Part shown: piece after piece, positions 18,440 through 28,170 of the stretch
Layout of the letters: the number at the start of each line of letters is the position of its first letter
Numbering within the stretch: position 1 is the first letter of the stretch
Assembly (NCBI GenBank): GCA_963732095.1
Contig: CAVSZA010000054.1
Location: 186,001-250,000 of the forward strand
Source of the DNA: AP-15 sp963732095
Lineage (GTDB): Bacteria > Pseudomonadota > Alphaproteobacteria > ATCC43930 > CGMCC-115725
Direction of reading: 5' to 3'
Length of the DNA: 64,000 nt
Program-made: the position numbers and the translations under genes
Notes under the pieces: generated by a model
Told to the model about the DNA's origin: nothing
Databases searched by the model: none
What the model saw: the letters and a program-made list of their open reading frames with translations, nothing else

Positions 18440-19410
18440 ATGATGGCGTCACAGGATGTGTTTGTCGGGATCGACGTCTCGAAGGATCGCTTGGACGTGC
18501 ATGTGCGTCCGCTGGGGGTCGGCTTCTCGGTGAGCAATGAAGCGGCCCGGTATGCCGGGTTGATCGCCCGGCTGCGGCCGTTGCGCGTGAAACGCATCGT
18601 GCTGGAGGCGACCGGCGGGTACCAGCGGGCGCTGTGGCTGGCGCTGAGCGAAGCAGGGCTGGTCGCGGCAGTGGTCAATCCGCGCCAGGTGCGCGAGTTT
18701 GCCCGCGCTGCCGGACGGCTGGCCAAGACCGATCGGCTGGACGCGGCGGTGATCGCCCATTTTGCCGAGACGTTTGCGCCGCGCCTCGGCAAACCCGATC
18801 CAGTGGCCGACCGGCTGGGCGAGCATGTGCTGTACCGGCGCAGCCTGCAGGACGAGCTCGTCGCGCTCGAGCATCAGCGGCGCCGGCTCGAGACGCCGGC
18901 TTTGCGCGAGCGCGCCGACCGGCGCCATGCCGCGTTGCGGGCCGAAGTCAAAGAGATCGAGCGCGAGATGCGCGCGATCGTCGACAGCGACCCGGCCAAA
19001 AGGCGTTGTTTGTCTGCCTGACCGCGCTCAACGGGGTCGGCCTGGTGCTCGCCTGCACACTGATCGCCAATATGCGTGAGTTGGGCTCGCTCAGCCGGCA
19101 TCAGGCGGCGGCGCTGATCGGGGTGGCGCCGCTCAACCACGACAGCGGCACCAGGCGCGGCTATCGCGCCATTCCCCCGGATCAAGTCCGTGGGCTGAAG
19201 GCCCACGGCGGCCGCCGGCGGGTGCGCAACGTGCTCTCCGTGGCGACGCTGAGCGCCGTGCGCTGCAACCCGCCGATCAAGGAGTTCTATCGCCGGCTGT
19301 CGACGAGCGGCAAGCCTGCCAAGGTGGCTCTGGTTGCCTGCATGCGCAAAATGCTGGTCGTGCTCAACGCCGGCGTGCGCGATCAGCTCGCTGCCGCGGC
19401 GCTCCCTTGA
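18440..19410 (+). mobile_element. IS110-family transposase (DEDD recombinase), one frameshift
   Basis: About 323 aa after repair. The N-terminal DEDD RuvC-like domain has Asp in FVGIDVSKDRLDVHV, Glu in VLEATGGYQ and the Asp pair in KTDRLDAAVIAHFAE; the C-terminal transposase_20 domain has ALNGVGLVLACTL, then AAALIGVAPLNHDSGTRRGYR with the conserved Ser-Gly region. The two halves are out of frame by one missing base at the CC of 18996-18997. The start ATG 18440 follows AGAAGGGGAT. IS110 elements lack terminal inverted repeats. Programmed frameshifting is not usual for this family, so I take the shift as an error or a mutation. Confidence 0.85.
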
Positions 19411-19571
19411 GGGCAGTTTCTTTGTTCGATCGGGCACCGTTTCTCCGTCCCGACCTGCAAAACTGCACCGGGCGGCGCGCAGCGGTCTTGACGGCGGCGA
19501 GCACGGCGCCATGCTCCCCAGGGTCGGGAGGACGTCGTCACCACCCCCCGCAAACACAGTTGCTCGCCACC

Positions 19572-19607
19572 GAGATTGCCGCGGCGCCTGCGGCGCCTCG
19601 CAATGAC
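19572..19607 (-). repeat. REP-like element, right of IS110
   Basis: On the minus strand it reads GTCATTGCGAG, a GC palindrome (GGCGCCGCAGGCGCC), then GGCAATCTC: the same ends as the REP-like sequence at 23422-23449 but with another loop. It is inverted relative to the left copy at 18227. Confidence 0.6.
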
Positions 19608-19621
19608 GGGCCATGGCCGAC

Positions 19622-20286
19622 CTACTCTGGCGCTCTCCGCACCGGCTCCTGCGAGTCGATTGCGGCTCGCAGCCGCGGCGGCGACATCGGCAGGTCGCGC
19701 ATGCGCACCCCGATGGCGTCGGCGATCGCGTTGGCGACCGCCGCCTTCGGTGGAACGATCGGCACCTCGCCGACGCCGCGCGCGCCGACGCCGCGCGCGC
19801 CGAACGGATGCCGCGGGTTCGCGTTCTCGACCAGGACCGCCTCGATCATCGGCAGGTCGGAGGCGACCGGGACCCGGTAATCGAGGAAACCCGCATTATC
19901 GAGGCGCCCGTTCTTGTCGTAGACGTATTCCTCGTTGAGCGCCCAGCCGATCCCTTGGGTCACCCCGCCCTGGATCTGGCCTTCTACATAGCTCGGGTGT
20001 ATGGCGCGGCCGACATCCTGGACCGCGGTGTAGCGCAGGATCTGGACCTGCCCCGTCTCCTTGTCGACCTCGACGTCGCAGATATGCGTCGCAAAGCCGG
20101 GGCCGGCACCTTGCGCGTTGATCGACACCTCGGTGCTGATCGGCCCGCCGGTGCGCCCCGATTTGAGCGCGATCTCGGCCAACGGCAACGGCTCGAAGCT
20201 GCCGGCGTTGGGGCCTGCCGGATAAGCCTTGCCGTCCTTCCATTCGACCGCATCGGCGGGGATGTCCCAGATCATCGCGGCAACAA
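19622..20286 (-). pseudogene. 3' fragment of a xanthine-dehydrogenase-type molybdenum subunit gene
   Basis: Only about the last 220 codons of a molybdenum hydroxylase large subunit remain, from MIWDIPADAVEWKDGKAYP to a stop at 19622; the first 540 or so codons are missing and the sequence upstream of 20286 is unrelated. Positions 19801-20059 are base-identical to 23631-23889 in the neighbouring gene, while both flanks of that tract are clearly more diverged. A 15-bp tandem duplication repeats GARGV near 19780-19800. It cannot encode a working enzyme. Confidence 0.85.
19801..20059 (-). repeat. direct repeat, identical to 23631-23889
   Basis: A 259-base tract identical to the copy 3,830 bases downstream, same orientation, inside the xanthine-dehydrogenase fragment. 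Outside it identity falls, which looks like a gene-conversion tract or a recent recombination. Confidence 0.85.
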
Positions 20287-20509
20287 CAATCATTGATTGT
20301 ATCGAAAATTGCTCGTTGCTGCACCTGCAGCAAATCTGCAGCAAAATCTCTCCTATTGGTTGTAGCACGATATAGCAACGTGCAGTCCGCCTATGCGATC
20401 CCCCCGGGGCCTTTGTGCTACGTCAGACCTTTAAGGCATAATATACGATTGTGGCAATTCGCCGGTTCAGATACGGGAGTGATGAGCGGCGCGGCCTACG
20501 CTTGGGCGA

Positions 20510-22387
20510 TCAGCCACGGGCGCCGGCCAGACTTTCCTCTAGCAGTTGCTTCCGCTCCAATTCTGTCGCCTCAGGTGGAAGGAGCGCCTCGTGCATCAAC
20601 CGGCGCTTCTGCTCGAGGAGAGCGTGCAAATTTTGGTCGAATGAACGGCCGCGCGAAGGCGACAGCGTCGCTAACGGAATGTGCATTGTAACCTCCCGGG
20701 TCAGTCCGATGCGCAGCGCGCGGCCGTTGCATTGGTCTTCGACTGCCGGGTTCCACCAGCGACTCAAATGGATGACGTGATTAGCGCGGGTCAAGGTCAA
20801 CCCAACGCCACCGGCACGCGGCGAAAGGATCATCACGTCGAATCCGTCCACCGCTGTTTGGAAGCGATCCACGCGGGCTTGCCGGCTAGAGCCGGCCACA
20901 GTGCCGTTGATCACCATTGGAGCGGCGGAGAGGCCGTAGCGGCGCTGGATCAGCCCGGTGAGGCGCGCCTGTATCCCCAAATCGTCGACAAACAATAGCA
21001 ACCGCTCTCCCTTTACGGCGATCTCATCGAGTATGGAGAAGGCGCTGATGAACCGCGCCGAGGCGGCGATGAAGGCTTCGTCGTCCAAATCACCATCGGG
21101 ATCCGGATGAAGAGACGCTGCGCGAAGATGCTGGAGCGCGGCAAGCACATTGCCACGGCCGCCCTCGCGCGCTTGGGCGATGGCACTCGTATAGGCGGCG
21201 GCTTGCGGCGGCGGCATCTCCTGTTCGTACAGCTTCTCGCGCTGCTTTCGGCAAATCCGGCAGATGGTCGCGCCGATGCCGCCGCAGCATCAGGGGCGGC
21301 CGATTTCCGCTCGGGCTGTCGAGCTTGCTACGCAGCCCAACCAGGCGATCGGGGTCTTCCCTCTGTTCGTATTCTCGGCTGAAGGTTTTGAGGTCACCGA
21401 GGCAACCCAGATGCGCTGTATCGATGATACACCACAGATCCGATAGGCGGTTCTCGACTGGAGTGCCGGTCAGCGCGATCCGGAAATCGAGCATTCATTC
21501 CCTTCGCGGCATCAGTGAGGCGGATGCCCGGAGTCTTGATTTTCTGAGCTTCGTCGAAAATCGCCGCAGCGAATTGTACCTGGCCAAAATCACGGTCGTA
21601 ATCGCGCAATGTCTCGTAGGTCGTCAGTACCCAATCGGCGCGGCCGAGCGTGGCGATGTCGAGACCCGGCCGGCCGTTTTGCGTCACTGCGGCGCAACAT
21701 CCGCAGCGTCTGACCGTAGGCGAGAACGCACCTTCCGAGTCCTGGCGCACTCAGATGCGTAACATGCTCTTTCTGCCAGTTGGCCAGCAACCCGGTGGGC
21801 GCGACTATCAGCACTGGCTCGCGCGGCAGGATGCCTGCTTCCATGCCGCCCCGAAGCCACACCAGAAATGCGAGGCTTTGGAGCGTCTTGCCGAGCCCCA
21901 TGTCATCCGCCAACAGCACGCCCGCGACGCCCTCGGTCCACGCCCTCTGCAACCACGCGAGACCGTCGCGCTGGTGCTGCTTAGGCGCGGTCGTAAGCGC
22001 CACAGGTGTCTCGGCTGGGATCTCGGCCCGTGGTGAGACGGCCACCTCGATCTCCAGTGTGAGTTCATTGGGGCGGATTAGCAGCACCTCGATCGGCGCC
22101 CGCTCAGCAGGCCCGTCGCCCGATCGCGAAGCAAGGCTCGGCTGCTCCATTCGAGCGAGTGCTGTCAGCACCTCATTTGAGGCGGGGATCGCCATTGGCG
22201 GGCCATCCGGGCGCGGCAGCTCAATTGATATCTGCCCAGTCGCAATCGCCTGCTCGACCCGGTCGCGCAGGTTGTGTGCCTCGGCGGGTGTTAATTCGAG
22301 CCGCGTATCTCCCACCCTCAGTCCCGCGGCGAGAGGCGGGGCGGCAGGGCCAACCATCTCCGCTCCACCGAACCAATCGGTTGTCAT
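20510..22387 (-). pseudogene. SNF2-family helicase, ZorD-like, truncated and frameshifted
   Basis: About 624 aa from MTTDWFGGAEM after three single-base repairs (21665-21667, about 21485, about 21250). Motifs in order: Walker A ADDMGLGKTLQS, Ia VLIVAPTGLLANWQ, DEAQ box IFDEAQKIK, III ALTGTPVENRLSDLW, then C-terminal lobe LLLFVDDLG, MILSPRAGGVGLTLTRANHVI and RWWNPAVEDQ. This is a SNF2 remodeller-type ATPase like ZorD of type I Zorya. A further frame, GRLYLREALGDEDETLIENV to GLWQRA, lies directly upstream (to about 22520) and probably belongs to the same gene with one more shift, or to zorC. An N-terminal part is missing. It sits next to a ZorA-like fragment. Confidence 0.7.
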
Positions 22388-22519
22388 CACCTCTACCCAA
22401 GGAACGACGCGCGCTGCCACAGACCCAAGCCGATCACCCGGTCGGAATAGGCACGTGTCTCGCGGAAGACGTTTTCGATTAGAGTTTCGTCCTCGTCGCC
22501 GAGTGCTTCGCGCAAGTAA

Positions 22520-23000
22520 AGGCGTCCAGCAACTGGTGCAGGCCTTCGCGGCTTTGGTCTGCATTACCACCGGCGACAACTCCGCCCGCCCCATTAAGCG
22601 CAACCGCCAGCCCGAGAAACGTGAATAATAACCCGGCGCCGACCAACATGCCCGGCATCGCCGCGTGATAGCGCAGTTTCAGACCAGCTGCTCGTAATAG
22701 CCCTAGGTCAAACACACGATCCGCGCGCAGCGTACTGCGAACGGGACGGGACGAAGGATTATCGGCGAGGATGATCAGGGTCTCGTAGTAAACCGACCAT
22801 GCGACAGCGAGCAAGGGAAGCGTCGTGAGCCGCTCCGCTGCCGGTTCAAAATTAGAGAATAGGTCCGGCTTTTCGACGATCCCGCATGCCTGCTTGAGGG
22901 CAGAGACTAGTCTGTCCGTCTGTTTGTATAAGCGAGTTGCCGACCATCCCGCCCATAGGAGGAGGAGAGCGACGACCGCAAAGGCAAGATATACCACCAA
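22520..23000 (-). pseudogene. ZorA-like MotA/TolQ/ExbB membrane protein, N-terminal fragment
   Basis: About 160 codons of a membrane protein. It starts with one helix (VVYLAFAVVALLLLWAGWSA), a soluble part, then HAAMPGMLVGAGLLFTFLGLAVAL, the proton-channel (MotA/TolQ/ExbB) helix as in ZorA, and a segment ADQSREGLHQLLDA that in ZorA precedes the next channel helix. At about 22520 the homology stops and the frame runs into helicase-like sequence with a stop at 22479. ZorA with ZorB forms a phage-triggered motor complex. The rest of zorA, zorB and most or all of zorC are absent, so the system cannot work. The family call is from memory of motifs. Confidence 0.6.
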
Positions 23001-23100
23001 AAGCTCCGGTGAGGAGACCTACCCGGAGCGGTAACGAAAATTGGTGAAAATAGCGTAAGTAGGCCTGCGAGAGTTCTAGGTAGTGGCCCGTCTCGTAGCG

Positions 23101-23349
23101 TCAGCCGCCGCCGATTTTGGGGATGAGGTAGATTTCGCTGTCCGGATTCAGCGGGGCGAGGTAGGCGTCCTGGAAGATTTCGCCGTCGATCGCCACCGCC
23201 ATGCTCTCCTCGATCTGGCGGCCGAGGCCGGGGAAGCGGCGGTCGAGCTCCACAACCATCCGGCGGAAATTGTTCGCCTCCACCTCGAGCTCGGTCGCTC
23301 CGCCGGTGAACCGGCGGGCGGCCTGGCCGGAGAAATGGACGCGCGGCAT
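23101..23349 (-). CDS. MoaD/ThiS-family ubiquitin-like protein
   Basis: An 82-aa protein from ATG 23349 (MPRVHFSGQAARRF) ending in Gly-Gly-Gly, the C-terminal tail that MoaD and ThiS use to carry sulfur as a thiocarboxylate. The predicted strands ELEVEANN, AVAIDGEI and SEIYLIP match a beta-grasp fold. It lies 117 bases upstream of nothing else but just downstream of a molybdenum hydroxylase gene, so a role in molybdopterin synthesis is plausible; other MoaD-like proteins serve other sulfur transfers. The upstream frame (LRCARNDTPPSP) is repeat sequence. Confidence 0.7.
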   Translation of the reverse strand: MPRVHFSGQAARRFTGGATELEVEANNFRRMVVELDRRFPGLGRQIEESMAVAIDGEIFQDAYLAPLNPDSEIYLIPKIGGG

Positions 23350-23374
23350 CGTCAGCGGCTCCTCATACGGAGCG

Positions 23375-23449
23375 GGATTGCTTCGTCGCTCTGCTCCTCG
23401 CAATGACGGTGAAGGTGGGGTGTCATTGCGAGCGCAGCGAAGCAATCTC
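23375..23449. repeat. inverted pair of REP-like elements
   Basis: GATTGCTTCGTCGCTCTGC...CTCGCAATGAC at 23375-23407 faces GTCATTGCGAGCGCAGCGAAGCAATCTC at 23422-23449. The two are inverted copies of one REP-like element, as in a BIME. They lie between the MoaD-like gene and the molybdenum subunit gene. Confidence 0.75.
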
Positions 23450-23466
23450 GGTAATTATGCCCACCA

Positions 23467-25759
23467 CTATTCGGCCGCCTTTGGCAACGGCTCCTGCGCG
23501 TCGAGCGCGGCACGAACCCGCGGTGGCGACATCGGCAGATCGCGCATTCTGACGCCGATCGCGTCGGCAATGGCATTGGCGACCGCCGCCATTGGCGGCA
23601 CGATCGGCACCTCGCCGACACCGCGCGCGCCGAACGGATGCCGCGGGTTCGCGTTCTCGACCAGGACCGCCTCGATCATCGGCAGGTCGGAGGCGACCGG
23701 GACCCGGTAATCGAGGAAACCCGCATTATCGAGGCGCCCGTTCTTGTCGTAGACGTATTCCTCGTTGAGCGCCCAGCCGATCCCTTGGGTCACCCCGCCC
23801 TGGATCTGGCCTTCTACATAGCTCGGGTGTATGGCGCGGCCGACATCCTGGACCGCGGTGTAGCGCAGGATCTGGACCTGCCCCGTCTCTTTGTCGACCT
23901 CGACGTCGCAGATATGCGTCGCAAAGCCGGGGCCGGCGCCTTGCGCGTTGATCGACACCTCGGCGCTGATCGGACCGCCGGTGCGCCCCGATTTGAGCGC
24001 GATCTCGGCCAACGGCAATGGCTCGAAGCTGCCGGCGTTGGGGCCGGCGGGGTAGGCCTTGCCGTCCTTCCATTCGACCGCGTCGGCGGGAATGTCCCAG
24101 ATCATTGCGGCGCGCTTTTTTAGCTCCTCGACGACCTTCTCCGCGGCCTGCGTTGCGGCCATGCCGGTCGCGAAGGTGACGCGGCTGCCGCCGGTCAGGA
24201 ACGAGAAGCCGATCGAGCTGGTGTCGCCGACGATCGGGCGGACCTTTTCGACCGGGATACCGAGAACCTCGGCAGCCATCATCCCGATCGAGGCGCGCGA
24301 GCCGCCGATATCGGGGTTGCCCGACACGACGACGGCGGTGCCGTCCTCGTTGATGTGGCAGGCGGCGCTCGAACTCGCCGCCGATGTTGAACCAGAAGCC
24401 CGACGCGATGCCGCGGCCCTGGTTAGGTCCGAGCTTCTCCTTCAGATGCGGATGGTTCTTGGCGGCGTCGAGGGTCTGGGCGTAACCGATGTTCTGCCAG
24501 GTCGGGCCGTGTACGGCCTTGACGCCGTCCTTGGCCGCGTTCTTCTCGCGGAGCACCAACGGGTCGATGCCGAGCTGATCGGCCAGTTCGTGGAGACAGC
24601 TCTCGACGCCGTAGGAAGAGTTCGGGGCGCCGGGTGCGCGATACGCGGCGACCTTTGGGCGATTTGACACGACATCGTAGCCGGTGACTTTCGCGTTCGG
24701 GATGTCGTACATCGCAAACGCGCACATGCAGCCCGGCCCTACCGGCGAGCCCGGGAAGGCGCCGGCTTGGTATTTGAGCACGACCTCGCCTGCGGTCAGC
24801 GTTCCGTCCTTCTTAGCGCCGAGCTTGACCTCGACGACAGCTCCGGCCGCCGGGCCGGTGCCGCGGAAGACCTCCTCGCGGCTCATGACCATCTTGACCG
24901 GCCGTCCCGTTTTCTTCGCCAACGCCAGCGCGACCGGTTCGAGATAAACGAGGGTCTTGCCGCCGAACCCGCCGCCGATCTCGGCCGGGATCGCCCGGAT
25001 ATCGGAGATGTCGATGCCGAGGAGCTTGGCGCAGTACGCACGCACCATGAACTGGCCCTGGCTCGAGCTCCAGATCGTGCATTGGCCATCGGCGGCGGCC
25101 GACACGACGCAGGCATGCGGCTCGATATAGGCCTGGTGCACGGGGGCGTTCGAGTAGCGCCGCTCAATAGTGACATCGGCGTCGCGGAAACCTGCGTCGA
25201 TGTCGCCCTTACTGAAGGCGACGACCTTGGCGACATTGGACGGGTGCGTCGGCTTGGGTTCGACGCCCTGGGTGAAGAGGTCGTCATGTAACAGAGGCGC
25301 GTCCGGTCTCATCGCCTCTTCGACATCGATGACATACGGCAGGACGTGGTAGGAGACCTCGATCAGCTCGCAGGCCTCCTCGGCGATCGAGGGCGAGGTC
25401 GCCGCCACCGCGGCGACGGCGTGGCCGTCATAGAGGACCTTGTCGCGTGCCAGGCAGTTGCGCGACAGGTCGCGGAAGTTCATCGGTCCTTCGCCGACAA
25501 AGGCTTCCTCCGACGCGATGGGCGGGAAGTCGTCCGAGGTCACGATGGCCTTGACGCCGGGCAGCTTGAGCGCCTTATCGATATTGATCGACATGATCCG
25601 GGCATGGGCGTGCGGGCTGCGTTTGACCTTGCCCCACAGCATGCCCGGCATGACCATGTCGGCGCCGAAATTGGCGCGCCCCGTAACCTTGTCGACGCCG
25701 TCCGGGCGAATGGGACGGGTCCCGACGACCTTCTGCAGTTCCTTCGGCATATACGTCAT
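23467..25759 (-). CDS. xanthine-dehydrogenase-family molybdenum-binding subunit (copy 1), one frameshift
   Basis: About 763 aa after removing one base at 24372-24373 (turning GEFERR into GESSAACHINEDGT). It carries the aldehyde oxidase/xanthine dehydrogenase hammerhead domain (GVDKVTGRANFGADM) and the molybdopterin-binding domain (GGFGGKT, AYRAPGAPNSSYGVES, GNPDIGGSRASIG, GWALNEEYVYDKNG). The AYRAPG loop is of the xanthine-dehydrogenase type, not the Cys-containing CO dehydrogenase loop. It lies downstream of copy 2, sharing the 2Fe-2S and FAD subunits encoded there, or is an alternate catalytic subunit for another substrate. The substrate is unknown. Confidence 0.85.
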
Positions 25760-25787
25760 GCGAACCTTACTCCCGTTCTAGACGGCG

Positions 25788-25857
25788 CCCCCGCGAAAGC
25801 GGGGGCCCAGGGTTGGCGACGGAACGCGTCGCATCTGGATTCCCGCTTTCGCGGGAA
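25788..25857. repeat. two palindromic REP-like hairpins
   Basis: CCCCCGCGAAAGCGGGGG (25788-25805) and TTCCCGCTTTCGCGGGAA (about 25840-25857) are two near-perfect palindromes between the tandem molybdenum-subunit genes. A related copy, CCCCGCTTTCGCGGGG, lies at 49613-49628. They could also weaken transcription into copy 1. Confidence 0.75.
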
Positions 25858-25875
25858 AGACGGTGTGACGATCCC

Positions 25876-28170
25876 CTACTCCGCCGCGGCGCGCATCGGC
25901 TCCGACTCGTCCAACGCGGCCAGCAGTCGTGGCGGCGACATCGGCAGATCGCGCAGGCGGATGCCGGTGGCGTCCGCGATAGCATTGGCGACCGCCGCCA
26001 TCGGCGGGATGATCGGCACCTCGCCGCAGCCGCGCGCGCCGAACGGATGCCGCGGATTCGGTACCTCGATCAGGACCGTGTCGATCATCGGCATGTCGGA
26101 CGCCACCGGCACGCGATAGTCGAGGAAGCCCGGATTTTCGAGCCGGCCATCCTTGTCGTAGATGTATTCCTCGCTGAGCGCCCAGCCAACCCCCTGAGCC
26201 ACTCCGCCCTGCATCTGGCCTTCGACATAGGAGGGGTGGATCGCGCGGCCGACATCCTGGATCGCCGTGTAGCGCAGGATCTTGACGTGGCCGGTCTCCT
26301 TGTCGACCTCGACATCGCAGATGTGGGTCGTGAAACCCGGCGCCTGGCCTTGCGCGTTGATCTGCACCTCGGCGCTGATCGGGCCGCCGGTGCGCGCCGC
26401 CTTGGCGGCGATCGAAGCCAGATCGAGCGGCTCGAAGCTGCCGGCGTTGGGGCCGGCCGGATACGCCTTACCGTCCTTCCATTCAACCGCTTCAGGGCTG
26501 ATGTCCCAGATGATCGCGGCGCGCTTCTTTAGTTCCTCGACGACCTTTTGCGTCGCTTGCGTTACCGCCATGCCGCCGGCAAAGGTGACGCGGCTGCCTC
26601 CGGTCGACGCGCTGAAGCCGATCGCCGTCGTGTCGCCGACGACCGGACGGACCCGTTCGAACGGAACGCCGAGCACCTCTGCCACCATCATCGCCATCGA
26701 GGCGCGCGAGCCGCCGATGTCGGGATGGCCTTCGGTGACCGTCACCGTGCCGTCCTCGTTCACGTGGCAGGCGGCACTTGATTCACCGCCGGCGTTGTGC
26801 CAGTAGCCCGAGGCGATGCCACGCCCCTGGTTGGGGCCGAGCGGCACGCTCAACTGCGGGTGCGCTTTGGCGGCCTCGACCGTCTTCATGTAGCCGATGT
26901 TGTTCCAGGTCGGGCCGTGCGCAGCCTTAGCGCCGTCTTTGGCGCCATTGATCTCGCGCATCTTGAGCGGGTCGATGCCGAGCTCGCGCGCCAGCTCGTC
27001 GATGCAGCTTTCGACCCCAAACGAGCCGATCGGCGCGCCCGGGGCCCGGTAGGCGGCAACCTTCGGGCGATTGCTGAGAACGTCGTAGCCGATCGCCTCG
27101 GCGTTGGGCAGGTCGTAGACCGCAAGTCCGCAGATGCAGCCTTGCTGGACCGGCGAACCCGGAAACGCCCCCGACTGGTATTTGAGCACGGCCTTGGCAG
27201 CGGTGATCCGGCCGTCCTTTTTGGCGCCCATCTTGACTTCGACGACGGCGCCCGAGGTCGGCCCGGTCGCCCGGAAAACCTCTTCGCGGCTCATCACGAT
27301 CTTGACCGGCCGGCCCGACTTCTTCGACAGCACGTAGGCGACCGGTTCGAGATAGATGATCGTCTTGCCGCCAAAGCCGCCGCCGATTTCGGCGGGGATC
27401 GCACGGATGCTCGCATTATCCTCGGCACCGGCAATCCGCGAGGTATAGGCGCGGACCATGAACTGGCCCTGGCTCGAGCTCCAAATCGTGGTTTGCCCGT
27501 CAGCTGCGACCGAGACGACGCAGGCATGCGGCTCGATATAGGCCTGGTGCACGGGTTTTGTCGTGTAGCGCCGCTCGATGACGATTTCGGCTTCGGCGAA
27601 CCCGGCCTCGACATCGCCCTTGGCAAAGCGGACCATCTTGGCGACGTTCGACGGCTTCGTCGGCCTGGGTTCGACCCCGGCGGTAAAGATGTCGTCGTGC
27701 AGCACCGGAGCATCGTCGGCCATCGCCGCCTCGACATCCATGACGTGCGGCAGCACCTGATATTCGACTTCGATCAGGTCGAGCGCCTGTTCGGCGATCG
27801 CCGGCGAAGTTGCCGCGACGGCGGCCACCGCGTGGCCTTCGTAGAGCGCCTTGCCCTTGGCCATGCAGTTGCGCGACAGGTCCCACAGATTATGCGGCAT
27901 GGCGCCGATCGTGCGCTTGTCCGGCGGGATGTCGGGGAAATCGGCGCGCGTGGTTACGGCCTTGACGCCGGGCAATGCCATTGCCTTGTCGGTATTGATC
28001 GAGACAATCCGCGCATGGGCATAGGGGCTGCGCTTGATCTTGCCCCACAGCATGCCAGGCATCGTCATGTCGGCGCCGAAATTGGCGCGCCCGGTGACCT
28101 TGTCGACGCCGTCTGGGCGGATCGGACGGGTGCCGACGACCTTGAGGGTGTCCTTGTCGAGGTAACTCAT
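25876..28170 (-). CDS. xanthine-dehydrogenase-family molybdenum-binding subunit (copy 2)
   Basis: Intact, 764 aa. The hammerhead domain (DKVTGRANFGADMTMPGMLW) and the Mo-pterin domains (GGFGGKTIIYLEPV, AYRAPGAPIGSFGVES, HPDIGGSRASMAMM, GGVAQGVGWALSEEY) are complete. It starts in an ATGA overlap with the 2Fe-2S gene, so the order is FAD, 2Fe-2S, Mo subunit 2, Mo subunit 1. The heterotrimer hydroxylates an aromatic or heterocyclic carbon or an aldehyde with electrons passed Mo to 2Fe-2S to FAD. It is closely similar to copy 1 along its length. Confidence 0.92.
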   Translation of the reverse strand: MSYLDKDTLKVVGTRPIRPDGVDKVTGRANFGADMTMPGMLWGKIKRSPYAHARIVSINTDKAMALPGVKAVTTRADFPDIPPDKRTIGAMPHNLWDLSRNCMAKGKALYEGHAVAAVAATSPAIAEQALDLIEVEYQVLPHVMDVEAAMADDAPVLHDDIFTAGVEPRPTKPSNVAKMVRFAKGDVEAGFAEAEIVIERRYTTKPVHQAYIEPHACVVSVAADGQTTIWSSSQGQFMVRAYTSRIAGAEDNASIRAIPAEIGGGFGGKTIIYLEPVAYVLSKKSGRPVKIVMSREEVFRATGPTSGAVVEVKMGAKKDGRITAAKAVLKYQSGAFPGSPVQQGCICGLAVYDLPNAEAIGYDVLSNRPKVAAYRAPGAPIGSFGVESCIDELARELGIDPLKMREINGAKDGAKAAHGPTWNNIGYMKTVEAAKAHPQLSVPLGPNQGRGIASGYWHNAGGESSAACHVNEDGTVTVTEGHPDIGGSRASMAMMVAEVLGVPFERVRPVVGDTTAIGFSASTGGSRVTFAGGMAVTQATQKVVEELKKRAAIIWDISPEAVEWKDGKAYPAGPNAGSFEPLDLASIAAKAARTGGPISAEVQINAQGQAPGFTTHICDVEVDKETGHVKILRYTAIQDVGRAIHPSYVEGQMQGGVAQGVGWALSEEYIYDKDGRLENPGFLDYRVPVASDMPMIDTVLIEVPNPRHPFGARGCGEVPIIPPMAAVANAIADATGIRLRDLPMSPPRLLAALDESEPMRAAAE

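Noticed and set aside
18980..19020. Programmed frameshift in the IS110 transposase
   Set aside because: No classical slippery run is present (only CCAAAAGG), the family does not normally use frameshifting, and many other genes here have the same type of one-base break.
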